This document shows, piece after piece, positions 20,792 to 31,031 of a stretch of 64,000 bases of DNA. Where the stretch lies: positions 54,073,685 to 54,137,684 of the forward strand of contig CM067322.1 of NCBI GenBank assembly GCA_034231615.1, written 5' to 3'. The translations under genes and the position numbers were made by a program. The first letter of the stretch is position 1. The number at the start of each line of letters is the position of its first letter. The stretch comes from Meghimatium bilineatum. Taxonomy: Eukaryota; Mollusca; Gastropoda; Stylommatophora; Philomycidae. The notes beneath the pieces were generated by a model that did no database searches, was not told where the DNA came from, and saw only the letters and a program-made list of their open reading frames with translations.

Positions 20792-21265
20792 GTGGAACTA
20801 CAGAAGGAGCCGGACAGACTGACAAATTGGTGTCGAGATACGGGAGCAGTGGTTAATCCGTCTAAGGCATTCGTGACGTGGTTTTCCTTGAACAATCACA
20901 TGATAAAGACACCCATGCCACAACTTTCGTTGTCCGGGAAAAGTTTAGAAAGAACTAGCACAATGAGATATCTGGGTGTGTTTTTTGACAGAAGCCTGAG
21001 TTTCAGGGAACATGTTGACCACATTATCATAAGGGCAGGCAAAGGCTTAGCAGCAATGAAGGTTATGGCTGCTGCGCAGTGTGAGCAAAGATTGTTATTT
21101 CCTTTGGACCAGGGTTTGGTTGTGGCTGTGGTGGAATATGCACTGGCAATTCTGACTCTTAGCCAAACTCAGATCGAAAGACTGGATAGAGTCCAGAATG
21201 CAGCAATGCGTATCATTCTGGGATGCACAAGAGACATCGACAAGAGCTATGCGATACCTACTTGA
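20792..21265 (+). pseudogene. LINE reverse transcriptase, thumb region
   Basis: The 157-codon frame covers the part of RT after the YADD box. LQKEPDRLTNWCRDTG and VNPSKAFVTWFS match the L-x-x-W-x-x-x-x-G-x-x-x-NP-x-K motif. TMRYLGVFFDRSLSFREHVD is the conserved YLGV-x-(F/L)D block, and ERLDRVQNAAMRIILGCTRD is the typical L-x-x-VQN-x-A-x-R-x-ILG block. The YADD itself lies upstream at about 20741-20752, in a frame broken before this start codon, so the ATG is not a true start. The frame ends KSYAIPT, where the other frame continues AMRYLLDCPT, which places a small insertion at about 21245-21255. Confidence 0.85.
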
Positions 21266-22274
21266 CTGCCCAACAGCTGAGCATAGATTACAGTATTGCC
21301 GTGCACGGGCGTACCTTCAAATACATGAAGATAAGGAACACCCGTTGCATTCCGAAATACACAAAGTTAAAGGCAGCAGACTCAAGAGAGGAAGGTCGTG
21401 GATGGGACGTGCTGAGGATGTAATACAAAGCGTGTGCAGATTACAGGATGTGGCAGCTGGTGCGGAATGGATAGGTCTACCCACAGATTTCGAAACTTGT
21501 TTGAGAGTAGTAATATCACTTAGCAGGGAATGCAGAGAATGGTGTCCCACTGCTGTGGAGAAAGAAGTGCAGGCTTTAATCAGTGAGAATACCAAAGAGG
21601 GGGATGTGATTATATACACTGATGGATCTGTAATTAGGCATGTTCGCAGTGCTTGGGCCTTTACAGCTCAGTGCGCAGGTACAGCGATCAAGGAGGAAAG
21701 TGGTGCCTTTGCGGTCACTACGAGTAGTATGACCATGGAGACTATGGCGGTGACCAAGGCATTTGAGTGGCTACGCACACAGAAAGTAACGCAGGTCTGC
21801 ATCTTGAGTGACTCTATGAGTATGATTAAGAAGGTACAAGTGGGTCTCATTCGCGAACAGTGGATTGAGGCCTTGAGAAATGCGAGCTTGAAAGCGGTTA
21901 CATTTATTTTCGTGCCGGGACATGTGGGCGTTCGAGGCAATGAAAGAGCGGATCAACTGGCATCGTGTGCGATTGTGGCAAAGGGCGATGGGGCAATGGA
22001 TCGCGCTGACGTTTTGAACTCCTTAAGAGATATAACACGCGAGAGTGAGACTAATGTGGATGATGATTCCTTTTCAATGGCTAGGATTAAAGATCAGGGA
22101 TTGAGATGCGGTGTTGCTAGAGGTGAACATTTTGGAGGGCGCAGAAGAATGATTGTCAACCAGCATAGGACCGGTACTGTCAGCAAAAGTGTGATGGCGG
22201 ATACACTCAAGGAGAGATCGGAGCAACTATGGATGTGTCCAGTTTGCAGTGATGATGATCCGACGACTAACTAA
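21198..22274 (+). pseudogene. LINE RNase H domain with complete catalytic set
   Basis: This 358-codon frame is meaningful from about residue 17 (AMRYLLDCPTAEHRL). Residues 138-260 form an RNase HI domain. All catalytic positions are present: D142 in YTDGS, E181 in METMAV, D205 in LSDSMS, H242 in GHVG and D252 in NERAD. After it comes a 100-residue tail ending WMCPVCSDDDPTTN, with only two cysteines left of a possible zinc-binding motif. In the family, this enzyme degrades the RNA of the RNA-DNA hybrid during reverse transcription. It is the best-preserved coding sequence in the window, although its upstream RT is frameshifted away from it. Confidence 0.9.
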
Positions 22275-22319
22275 CTAACTAACATTTCTGTAAGCATATA
22301 ATTCGCTTTGGATTTTTTT

Positions 22320-22425
22320 GTTTTTAGCCCATGCTTCACATCCATAAAAAGAATTGGTTCAATATAACTTCTGAGCATTCGAATTTGAATTTGCATCGAT
22401 AGTCTTCCGTTGTACAAAATGGTTC
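22320..22425 (-). mobile_element. LINE RT C-terminal scrap
   Basis: Minus-strand reading RMLRSYIEPILFMDVKHGLK corresponds to the common LINE stretch (Y-x-x-P-(I/V)-L-L-Y-G-x-E-x-W). Only about 100 bases are recognisable. Confidence 0.45.
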
Positions 22426-22613
22426 TCATTTTTAGTTAACATTCATAGGCGTATCCGAATATCAGTAAGTACATCTTAATATGTCGTAATTTGCACTTTA
22501 TTCAAGGATATGCTCTGCAGTGTGGTTGGTTTGAGTTACCAAGTTTGAATTATGTGTGCATATGGCGGCTTAACCTATCGTGTCACATTCTGATTAACAT
22601 GCTGTATCTAAGA

Positions 22614-23210
22614 TCTTTTTCTTCTTCTCGTTCACAGTTTGACATGTCTACACAGCAAGTCCTGTTTTCTTAATAAATGCTGCTGTATTTGAAAGCTCCT
22701 TAGTGCTCCCATACATATTTCTGTGGATATCCATCTCTGTGGGCCAGTGTTCTTCCCTTAACTGGTTTAGTGTATTGCAGTCTTGCAGGATATGCTCAGC
22801 TGTCTGTGCTGCCTGCCCACAAAGGCACAAAGGTGATGGAACCAGTCTTAGTCTATTTGAGTGGCTGTTTAATCTGTTGTGTCCTGTTTTGAGGCGGAAG
22901 ATAATAAACTGCTCTGCTCTGTTGAGATAGTGGTAATTGTCTTTTGGGTGGTTGACTTTCATGATATCTTTGATGAGGGTCTTCTTTTCTTGGTAGGTAA
23001 TTTTTTGGTCTTTTTGTTCCTGTGTTGCTCCATTCTTCGCCAGTCTGTCTGTCTCTTCATTTCCAGACATGCCACAGTGGGATGGTATCCACTGTAGTAC
23101 TACCCTTCTTTGGATGCTCACTTCTCGCATGGCTTCCTTCAAGACTGGCAGTTTATCGCTCTTTAGGGCTTGTAGGACAGACATACCATCAGTAAGAAAT
23201 ACGACCTGCT
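22614..23210 (-). mobile_element. RNase H LINE, AAG-tail family
   Basis: Minus-strand 5'-truncated LINE. The open part starts in VVFLTDGMSVLQALKSDK (RNase H third acidic site), continues to VVLQWIPSHCGMSGNEETD and DRLAK (His and last Asp present), and has a C-terminal CLCGQAAQTAEHILQDC zinc-binding-like motif. The stop is followed by ACATGTCAAACTGTG and GAACGAGAAGAAGAAAAAG. The conserved LTDS is TDG here. The sequence differs from the TAAC-tail family and belongs to another RNase H LINE lineage. Same family: 45745-45930 (plus) and 60335-60470 (plus). Confidence 0.85.
22648..23184 (-). CDS. RNase H/zinc-motif C-terminal LINE ORF
   Basis: The 178-codon open frame is the intact part of the element at 22614-23210. 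Residues 1-60 hold the end of RNase H (SHCGMSGNEETDRLAK); residues 95-150 hold NRLNSHSNRLRLV and the Cys/His motif C-x-C-x(9)-H-x(4)-C. The ATG is internal to the original protein, so this is not an independent gene. It has no stop or frameshift over 530 bases, which suggests a fairly young insertion. Confidence 0.8.
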   Translation of the reverse strand: MSVLQALKSDKLPVLKEAMREVSIQRRVVLQWIPSHCGMSGNEETDRLAKNGATQEQKDQKITYQEKKTLIKDIMKVNHPKDNYHYLNRAEQFIIFRLKTGHNRLNSHSNRLRLVPSPLCLCGQAAQTAEHILQDCNTLNQLREEHWPTEMDIHRNMYGSTKELSNTAAFIKKTGLAV

Positions 23211-23540
23211 GTCATTGACTTGTTGTGTTTTTAACTATTTTTTAATTTTTTATTTGTATCTAAGATGACAGTTGTTGCAGAAGCTATTGTGACCGTGATC
23301 TCTAACGAAGTTGCCGCTGTTTGTGTTCAATGCGCTTTATGTGCACCCAACCTCTCTGTGTATACTTTGAGAGCTCTTATTCTTTAGCAATTCTAAATGT
23401 CATGCCTTTGCTTCTCCACGAATTAACTCCTTAGCAGGTCTTACAAGTGCATGAGCAAAGCACATGAATGCAAACCTGCAAACAACTTTACATCAGATGT
23501 GATATGTTTGTTCAATGTGTACATGAATTTTTTTTTTAAA
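23211..23540. other. spacer, nothing recognised
   Basis: AT-rich sequence beyond the 5' truncation point of the minus-strand LINE. No gene recognised. Confidence 0.4.
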
Positions 23541-23661
23541 GTAAAGTAACCCATAGCATTTATTAATGCCGTAGGGGTGTGAGATGTTAGCGATCTCATA
23601 TTTCAGTGGCTTTCAACTGGGGAATGAACCCAGCACCACTCATATGCGAAGCCAGTGCGTA
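23541..23661 (-). mobile_element. SINE2 copy with internal deletion
   Basis: The sequence has GTAACCCATAGCATTTATTA, GCCGTAGGGGTGTGAGATG and TTAGCGATCTCATATTTCAG, then jumps to CAACTGGGGAATGAACCCAG and CCACTCATATGCGAAGCCAG. Compared with 37433-37667 and 41357-41612, it lacks about 120 bases in the middle. On minus the 5' part is tRNA-like, with a CTGGGTTCATTCCCC B-box. Confidence 0.75.
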
Positions 23662-24156
23662 ATTACTAGTAAATAGTGGTTTAGTCATGTGTCTTAACTA
23701 AAGCCTATACAGAAGTTAATAAGTTAATATCCAGCAAAAGCCGAGGTTTATCGTTTCTGCTCTACTTGCATACTTCACATGAACTACGTGTTCTAAAAAG
23801 ATCCTGTCTTTAAGACTCCACGTTCCCATACGAACTCTTGTGAGAACATGTCATAAAAAAGTTTTGTGGATTAGGAAATGTCCTACTTGTTTCTCCTTCT
23901 GTGTCGGGTCTAGAAAGTTCTTGTATTGTAAAGTTGTATTTGATCGCTGACCAGCATACTCAGGTTTCGCATACACTTTTTTATTCTGGGTTCGAAATAA
24001 AAATTACGTATTTCCTCCAACCACCAAAAATTATGATACGAGGATTCATGCTCTGGGAAGGTCGAGAAATGGCAACTTCACCACTTAGCACTTCCAACAT
24101 GCGATGCTGATCAGACAGTTTGTCATCAAAAGTTATAGTGATAAACAGTTTCTTTC
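23662..24156. other. spacer, nothing recognised
   Basis: No gene or repeat family member identified before the tetranucleotide repeat. Confidence 0.4.
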
Positions 24157-24261
24157 TATCTATCTATTCATCTGTCCATCGTTCCATTAATCTATCCATC
24201 TATCCATATATCTATCCATACATCTATATATCTATCTGTCTGTTTGTCTGTCTGTCAGTAG

Positions 24262-24356
<95 letters not shown>

Positions 24357-24379
24357 TGTCTGTCTGTCTGTCTGTCCAC
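24157..24379 (-). repeat. TCTA/TCTG microsatellite
   Basis: Long tetranucleotide tract: TATC/CATC units, then TCTG, an AGTC block at about 24318-24355, and TCTG again. On minus it is CAGA/GACA and directly follows the 3' end of the LINE at 24384-25090, paralleling 16745-16864 on plus. Confidence 0.9.
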
Positions 24380-24383
24380 TTGT

Positions 24384-25090
24384 GCTGTTAAACGTTGTGA
24401 AGAAGGGAGAGTTGTTATGTCTTTGGTCATTTGGGCGGCATTGGCCATGGTTAACCCGTTTGTTTTGAATATTTCTTTGGCTGTCTCCGCCCATCTAGTT
24501 CTTGTTCCTCCTGGTGACCTATAGTCCGATCTTCTGCTATTGTATACACGAAGGACTGGTTGGGTTTGTTCTATTCTCTTGATGTGGTCAAAAAATATCT
24601 TTTGCTATCTCTCGATGTAACATTGAAATGAGATGGTCTTTATATTTTTCCTCATACCATCATTTCTCTGTCTGTCTCTTCTGGTGACATTTATAACTGT
24701 CCTGAACAATCTTATTTCACACACTGTGATCTTTTTTTCTAGTGTCGTTGTCAAGGGCCATGTTTAACATGGTAACACGGTTGGTATAAAAATAATGTGT
24801 ATCAATTGTTGTTTTGTAGCCATGCAGATTGATTTGTGTTTGAGTATTGGCAACAGCTGGCAAGTCACAGCTTTGACTTTCTGACATCGTGTTTCGATCT
24901 CTCTATCGAATGTAGGTAGCATCATACGTAAACACGATTCCTAAATGAGTGTACTATGAGACTTCCTTTAGTTTCGTATCATTGACAGATTACATTTAAC
25001 TTTTTTTGATGTTCTGCTTAACTTTATGGTCTCTGTTTTAGTTGTGTTTAGTATCATGTTGTATTGTTCACATGTTGTATGGAGTAGGTG
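24384..25090 (-). mobile_element. RTE-like LINE with (CAGA)n tail
   Basis: Minus-strand relic read through stops and frameshifts. In order: NMILNTTKTETIKLSRT (the KTE motif after RT box C), EIETRCQKVKAVTCQLLPIL, IHIIFIPTVL, LTTTLEKKITVCEIRLFRTV, INVTRRDRQRNDGMRKNIK, RIEQTQPVLRVYNSRRSDYR, TRTRWAETAKEIFKTNG and LTMANAAQMTKD. It then enters the CAGA repeat. This is the RT palm-to-tail portion of an RTE-like element, and it covers more of the family than the sister copy at 16350-16745. Confidence 0.8.
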
Positions 25091-25749
25091 TGTTACTGTA
25101 ATTATTTTATGAACAATGTTGATAGATTTACTTTCTCATTTCAAGGCTCTTTTATTTTACTTGGTGTGATTGGAATGATGATTACTGTATCTACCAGCCT
25201 TATAAGAAATATAAGTATATGTTGTATTTGTTCTAGCACCAATTTGTTTATTACGTGTGTTCATGAAACACATTTCAGCTCCACTGGAAGTCCTACTATA
25301 AACCAAGTCTCGGCTACAAAAACAGGCAAAGCTGAATGGTCACATCAGTTGGCTGATGTTTCATTGATCCTGATTTTTTTTAAAATTGACAGATGACTCA
25401 AAGTATATGCAAAATTATCATTTATAATCCTTAACAAACGCATCAAACAAGATGAGTAATGTATTCCACTAGGCGCATCTGGAGTAGGATTTGTATGAAC
25501 TATAGTGCGAGAAAAATAGTGCATAAGCAACTGTGCTAACTAGTTTCTAATTTTTGAAAATTTTGAAAAGTTCTCCAAGCCTTGACGAACAGTAAGTAGT
25601 ACTCTCGATATCCACGCTAGAACTATGATATAATTTTACTTACATGTTGTCTTTTAGTTTTTGATGAAAACATTAGTTTATGTAAATGGGAAAGAAGGCG
25701 GGAGGGGGAAGGGTGGTGCTTATTTTCTTATCCGTATTAATCACAACAA
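25091..25749. other. spacer, possible upstream LINE debris
   Basis: The 102-codon plus frame at 25088-25396 has no domain I recognise. The minus strand may continue the LINE upstream of 25090, but the reading is too decayed to support. Confidence 0.35.
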
Positions 25750-26215
25750 ATAGGTTTAAATGTACACAGATAAATAACAAAAAGGTTTGAAAGTAAACAG
25801 AAAAATAGCAATTAGGTTTGAAAGTACACAGATAAATAACACACAGGTTTTAAAGTACACAGATACATAACAAATAGGTGTGAGTGTATACAGATAAATA
25901 ACAAATAGGTTGGAAAGTACACAGATAAATAACAAATAGGTGTGAATGTATACAGATAAATAACAAATAGGTTGGAAAGTACACAGATAAATAACAAATA
26001 GGTTTGAAAGTACACAGATAAATAACACATATGTTTGAAATTACACAGATAAATAACAAATAGGTTTGAAAGTACACAGATAAATAACAAATTGGTTTAA
26101 AGGTGCGCAGATAAGTAACAAATAAGTTTGAAGGTACACAAATAAATAACACATAGGTTTGAAAGTGCACAGATAAATAACGAATAGGCTTGAAAATATA
26201 CAATTAAATAACAGA
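25750..26215. repeat. 31-bp minisatellite, about 15 units
   Basis: The unit is about ACAGATAAATAACAAATAGG plus TTTGAAAGTAC. Because the period is 31, the minus frames rotate every unit and produce the long Cys/Leu/Tyr-rich ORFs (LFICVLSNLFVIYLCTF). They have no gene character. Alternating GTTGGAAAGTACAC and GTGTGAATGTATAC variants at 25870-25990 show a two-unit higher-order repeat. Confidence 0.9.
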
Positions 26216-26651
26216 TATTATAAGAATAAATGTAGAGCATGCTAATCGTATTATACTAAGTGAAACTCTTTCAACGAAGAATATGTCCTGCCTTGGGTTA
26301 TCTGAAGTAATTCCTGCTGGAAGTCTTGTAAGCTCATTATCCTGCAACAAGAGAATTCCAGAAGAAATAGAAGAGCAGGCACGTAAGAAAACAACTCGAT
26401 AAAATATAAAGGTAGATAGTTATGAGTTTCTTTTTTGGAGAGGCGCGACACTTTCAACCCGAGGACAACAAAATTCAATTAGGTTATATCTGGACGCACT
26501 ACAATAAAATATTAGAGGTAACAAAGGCCTTGTATATTGGAACACCAATTATAAAGGATTAAGAATCCTACACATATCTTAGCAGCAACATATACAGAGA
26601 GAGAAAGAGAGAGAGAGAAAGAGAGAACAGACATGGATGTTATTTGCTAGC
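26216..26651. repeat. spacer with (GA)n microsatellite
   Basis: A GA/GAAA-rich tract lies at about 26595-26627. The rest contains no gene I can support. Confidence 0.5.
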
Positions 26652-26797
26652 GTTCGTTCTCAAAATGTCGTTGGATCTCCCTTGTAGCAGGCCAATAGTC
26701 CTACTATATTGTGCAGCAACGTGTTGTTCAGAGAATAGAGATTCTCTGTATCACCGTTTCATTTGCACCAATTGTCCGACATATCCGATGTCGGTGG
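26652..26797 (-). mobile_element. GAA-B retroposon fragment
   Basis: In reverse order it carries CGTTCTCAAAATG, GGATCTCCCTTGTAGCAGG, CCAATAGTCCTACTA, TTCATTTGCACCAATTG and CATATCCGATGTCGG. The TAGCAGGCCAATAGTCCTAC block is the insertion typical of B. It lacks the GAA tail and contains a small extra segment near 26725. Confidence 0.65.
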
Positions 26798-27674
26798 TAC
26801 ATGATCGATAGATACAAAACGAAAAACGAGATTATATTATGAAAAATAGAAATCAAAAGAAATTAAATCTAATATAAAACTATGAATATTTAACTAAAAC
26901 ATGATGTTGTATGGTTAAGAAAAACGTACAGCATAATAAGAAAACAAGAAAACTACAAACTTTCACCAATAGATGCATGCATAGAATAGAATGTTAGAAA
27001 TGTTAAGATAAAATCTCTAATGAGGAACTCATGTAAAGAACTGAACAGACACCACTAGAGCTAGAACAAAGAACATACACAACCAATGGCATACATTAAT
27101 AATAGTAATAAGACCCATAATCCGTCATAGTCGTAGAGATGTCACACTGGAGACATCAGTGCAGACAATATACACAAAGACCAACAAAAAACAATGTAGG
27201 ATGGGTATTGTCCTGGAACAAACGGGTAAAGCTTACCACAACTTACGCAGAGGACAGAGTTAGATCTATCCAGCCTCCTTCCATAAGCCAATAAACCATC
27301 GTGGTCGTAGGGATACCACACTGGATGCACTAATACAGAGTACTCCAGCGTTTTAGAACTTCAGGAATACGGATAAGTGGACAAATCTTGACCTGAAACG
27401 GTTAGATACGGATATATAGAAGGTAAAATATGGAGATAACATTTCAGTTTCGGGAAAGTACCCTTATACTGGAAATGAGATGGATGTGGACACAATATCA
27501 AATATAAACTGCTGAAAGTGATAACCTAGGCTTTGCAGGTAGTGAAAGGTAAATATATAAGGGGGAGTTGACAATGATTTCCAAAGAAAGTAACGCTTTT
27601 CAGTCAGTTTTATTAGAATATTTTTGGAGGGAAAATTCATTCATTTTCAATAGTTTTACTGTAACGAATGAGAA
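26798..27674. repeat. spacer with a diverged direct repeat
   Basis: GTCGTAGAGATGTCACACTGG (27130-27150, written here with one base beyond the shared word) and GTCGTAGGGATACCACACTG (27304-27323) are two copies of a similar sequence about 174 bases apart. The intervening 62-codon minus frame is not recognisable. The rest is AT-rich and unannotated. Confidence 0.4.
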
Positions 27675-27973
27675 GTTGTCAGGCAAGAAGCAAAAGAAGA
27701 ATATGTATCCACCAATATTAGAAGGCGTCGCTGGAATTACATCGGACACGCGCTGGGAAGGAATACTGAAAGACTCCCCTGTCAAGCTTTGATGTGGTCA
27801 CCAAGGGGAAAGAGAAAACGAGGAAGACCAAGAAAAACCATATGTATAACTATTACAAGAGAACGTTTCACCATCGGTATCAGAAACAATGAAGACCTAC
27901 AACAAATTAAAATGAACTGCGAGACATGGAAATCTATGACATCCGCCCTATGTTCCCGGCACTAGAGGAATAA
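27675..27973 (+). mobile_element. RTE-like LINE C-terminal end
   Basis: Broken plus-strand frames give NIRRRRWNYIGHALGRNTE, then SLPCQALMWSPRGKRKRGRP and RKTI, then LRDMEIYDIRPMFPALEE-stop (27971-27973). RRRW-x-(W/Y)IGH-x-L-R and W-x-P-x-GKRKRGRP-x-T are hallmark motifs of the terminal domain of RTE-like LINEs. Two frameshifts and a stop make it a remnant. Confidence 0.8.
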
Positions 27974-28789
27974 CTAAGTAAAGGATGAGAGGGGCGAATT
28001 AAACCATCCTTTTTACCCTATTGCTCGTTATATAGTGATAAATATAATTTCTACTGTCCAGAAGGGATGAAAGTTCAACACCTCAAACCTCATGTACCTA
28101 AGAGCTAGGTAGGACCTAAGTGATTACACAATCCAAGTTTGTGTCACGTAGACACAGAAGACATGTCAGAGAAATGTGTTAGTTTCGACTTTGTTTTCTG
28201 CATAAAAGCTGGCAGATGATGAGGCCTTACGAATAGTGCCATTTCCAAATGGTAATCTTCCAAGTACTTTCTTTATAAGTCCCATATTTATCTCTGTAGT
28301 TATGTCAATCCTGCTTACGTGATGCCATTGTTGGGTTTCCACGTAACTGACCCAGCCAAGGATCTCGTGATTTTTGACCACGCGTGCCGCTTGACTTTCT
28401 GTGTATCTTTTTCAACCGCTCGTACAAGTACATTGATTGCTGGTCGACCTAATGTTGAGATCTCGGACAAAGACTAATTTTTAAATTCATGTGCTCATTG
28501 ACCGTGGCCGAAATAATTGCACGCCTCCTGCTGGCCAATCGCGAACTGACCGCTGTCAACCGTCTCTCCACCTGCTGTCAGAGAACTGCCAGTCTGTACA
28601 CGACTATCCAAGATGTTACGAACTGTTCTGTCATGCTAACCTTTTACTCCCCAGTACCACAATCGTTTATCTATTCCATAATCACACACGACCATTCAAA
28701 ATAATTGTCCAGATTTTTAAATACACGTATGACTACAAGCAACTCCCTTTTAGTTTCACAGTCATGTGAACTCATCGGTTCATCCTTCA
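27974..28789. other. spacer, nothing recognised
   Basis: Two overlapping plus frames at 28489-28769 (71 and 92 codons) have no recognisable domain. I treat them as chance. Confidence 0.4.
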
Positions 28790-28925
28790 GAAGTGACTAA
28801 CTTTTCCTGTGGTTTTCATTGGCTGTGGACACAAATATACACTTGTGCAAGTGACCAATGAAAACACGGAAATGTCAAACAGCGTCACTTTGAAAGATGA
28901 AACGATGAGTCCACATGGTTGTATG
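28790..28925. mobile_element. palindromic MITE-like element, copy 2
   Basis: CCTGTGGTTTTCATTGGCTG faces GTGACCAATGAAAACACGG across a centre containing GGACACAAATATACAC. Outer AAGTGACTAAC (28792-28802) and CAGCGTCACTTTG (28878-28890) extend the inverted symmetry. It resembles a small hairpin transposon without coding capacity. Copies: 11930-12045 and 37185-37330. Confidence 0.6.
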
Positions 28926-29837
28926 CATGACGAGGTAGTGGCACTAGTTAACTTTTAGATCCTAGGTAGCCACGCTCTGGATACGATAGTATCGGAAACG
29001 GTTAACGTTTTAATTGTGCGACGCGTGTACGAAGGAAGCACCTGCCACACATACCACACAGCTGGACATTTGAGATGGTTTACATCATCAAATCGTCGGC
29101 GTCATGTAGAGCAGATGGTTTATCTGTCATCTATGCCTAAAGGTACTTGTGCCAAAGGTCACGAACCTAAAACGTTGTGTCTTTTTTTTTACGCAGAATG
29201 TACAATGAACCCAGTCACTAGTCTAGATTCTAGAGGTATTCTTGTTCTATTCTCAAAATCTCATTGGCTTTAATTGTTAAGCCATTCAGGGTGTGCTCAA
29301 GTGATCAAATCCCTCCAGCGTTATCATGTTTATAAAGTTGATTTTTTTCCCCGCAGATCTGTGATGATTACTATACGGAACTACGTGCTCCTGTGTGATA
29401 CTAGAGACATGCTGCTTCGGTGAGAGGCACAGATTACATGTAGGGTAGCCCGAGTACAATAAGGCCAATCATCTCTGTCTTTTCAACCTTCGAGTCCTGG
29501 AAATGGAGTGCATTGTATCAGGTTTACAGCTACCTGCGGTATCAGCTACATTTTGGCATGAATTTCAGTCACTTTGACATGTGGGATTGGACAGTGAATT
29601 TCAAAAGCAATATGCCATTGCCACTCTGATGGTTATTATCTGAATCTTATTTCTGTCATGCAGTCTCCTGCACCGTTGATGTTTGCTCCTAAGTATTCAA
29701 ATTTATCCACACATTCTATCTCGGTATTGTCTATTCTGATTTTTGGTTGTTTTGTTGTTATATCAACACAACAACCAAATTAAAAAGGTATATAAAAAGG
29801 TACGGAGTGGAAATCAGCACAATTAACGTCAATAGGA
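28926..29837. other. spacer, nothing recognised
   Basis: No gene, RNA or repeat family member identified. The 85-codon plus frame at 29016-29273 lacks recognisable motifs. Confidence 0.4.
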
Positions 29838-30089
29838 GCTGGGGTCTGAAAAGGGAGCAAAAAATAGCAACATAGTTTACCTTCCATGCGTGTCATGATA
29901 TAAATTTGGCTGTTCTATCCCCTATAGGGTCAAAGTGACTTATGATCCATTTTTAAGTCGGATGCTGAAAAGATGCAGATATCGCATCCCATCTGTAAAC
30001 CATGTCATAACTCGTTCCATTCTTCGGAATACATATCTTGCTACGCTGCAGAAGTTTGAAAGGGAACGCACAAGGAGAAGAAGAAGGGA
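29838..30089 (+). mobile_element. GAA-A retroposon, diverged full-length copy
   Basis: It shows AAAAATAGCAACATAGTTTA, CCTTCCATGCGTGTCATG, TATCCCCTATAGGGTCAAAG, AAGTCGGATGCTGAAAAG, CAGATATCGCATCCCATC, CATTCTTCGGAATACATATC and a GGAGAAGAAGAAG tail. It is considerably older than the 30278 copy that lies 190 bases downstream in the same orientation. Confidence 0.75.
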
Positions 30090-30277
30090 TACAGACAAAA
30101 ATATATCAATACTGAAAATTGTGTAATCATTATAAAGTGTGAGTTATCTGAAATCACACGTGATATAAGAGCAATCTGTAGGCGATTCACTGTGTCTATG
30201 TCAATAGCGACGCCAAGAGCGCAATCAAGTTCATGCAAGTGTGATTTTTATTATCTTAAAAGGTTAGTGATAGCTTG

Positions 30278-30559
30278 CGCCCGTGTGCTGCGGGGGCCCG
30301 AAAGGGGAGCAAAGAATAGCAGCACTGTTTACCTTCCACGCATGTCGCAAGAGGCGAATAAGGAGGTTATGGAATGGAGTTGGCTGTCCCATCCCATATA
30401 GAATCAGTGACCCAAAGCCATGCTGAATTCGGATGTGTCCGGCCGAAACGCGCAGATATCGCAGCAAAGCTGTAAACCATGTCACAACGCATTCCGTTCT
30501 TCGAACGACATACTGCTAGTCTACAGAAGTTTAAGAACGAACGCAGAAGAAGAAGAAGA
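30278..30559 (+). mobile_element. GAA-A retroposon, full-length with TSD
   Basis: It starts CGCCCGTGTGCTGCGGGGG and ends CGCAGAAGAAGAAGAAG. The flanks GTGATAGCTTG (30267-30277) and GTGACAGCTTG (30561-30571) match at 10 of 11 bases, giving a target-site duplication. All family blocks are present in order. Confidence 0.9.
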
Positions 30560-30671
30560 TGTGACAGCTTGTTAGCTTGTTGTATGAGATATTTATACTT
30601 GTGACCTGCTGTAGATATCGTTACAAACATCCACCATTCAGCGGCAGTGGTAAAAACACTGTACTTATTAG

Positions 30672-30815
30672 TTACCACCGCCGCAGTCGGATGTTCCGGT
30701 CATTGGCGCAAATAAAACAACGGTAGAACGTATGTACGTTCACTGTACTACATCTGCCGGAGATCTAGGAGGACCATTTTCCAGCTTCAAGGGAGATCCG
30801 GTGAGAGTTTTAAAA
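30672..30815 (+). mobile_element. GAA-B retroposon copy, partial
   Basis: GCAGTCGGATGTTCCGGTC, ATTGGCGCAAATAAAACAAC, GATCTAGGAGGACCATTTTC and AAGGGAGATCCGGTGAGAG are the B-subfamily order. The terminal GAA tail is degenerate (GACTGCAAAATAAA). Confidence 0.65.
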
Positions 30816-31031
30816 CGACTGCAAAATAAATACATTCTAAAAATTAACCTCTGCTGCCTGAAGATTTCCTGTAATCGGTTCAACTATATATCTCTGTAAG
30901 AGTTTCCATGTCCTGCCATCGTACATAGTATATGTAGAAGTCACTACAAAAGGTATGCTTTATACACTTAACGACATGATTTGTGGATTTAAGTCATAAT
31001 TTCAGTTGCTTTCTGGATCCAAACAGTGGAG

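Larger units (their letters stand above)
20705..22284 (+). mobile_element. RNase H-bearing LINE with (TAAC)n tail
   Basis: This is a 5'-truncated non-LTR retrotransposon. It opens with GVGRTMSYADDILVITG, whose YADD is the reverse transcriptase catalytic box C. The RT thumb region, a linker, a complete RNase H domain and a Cys-containing end (WMCPVCSDDDPTTN) follow. The 3' end runs into TAACTAACTAACTAAC. The domain order RT then RNase H is that of I/Jockey-type lineages; the exact clade cannot be fixed by eye. One frameshift (about 21245) and a break before 20792 make it non-functional as it stands. Same-family pieces: 8494-8657, 46008-46207 and 51490-52205. Confidence 0.9.

Noticed and set aside
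21198-22274. Host RNase H gene
   Set aside because: It is continuous with an RT domain upstream, ends in a LINE-type tail with TAAC repeats, and has several truncated copies in the same window.
24120-24341. 73-codon plus frame rich in Ser/Val/Cys/Leu
   Set aside because: Translation of the TCTG tetranucleotide repeat.
25756-26203. 90-117 codon minus frames resembling a membrane protein
   Set aside because: Produced by the 31-base minisatellite, whose frame rotates through all three phases.
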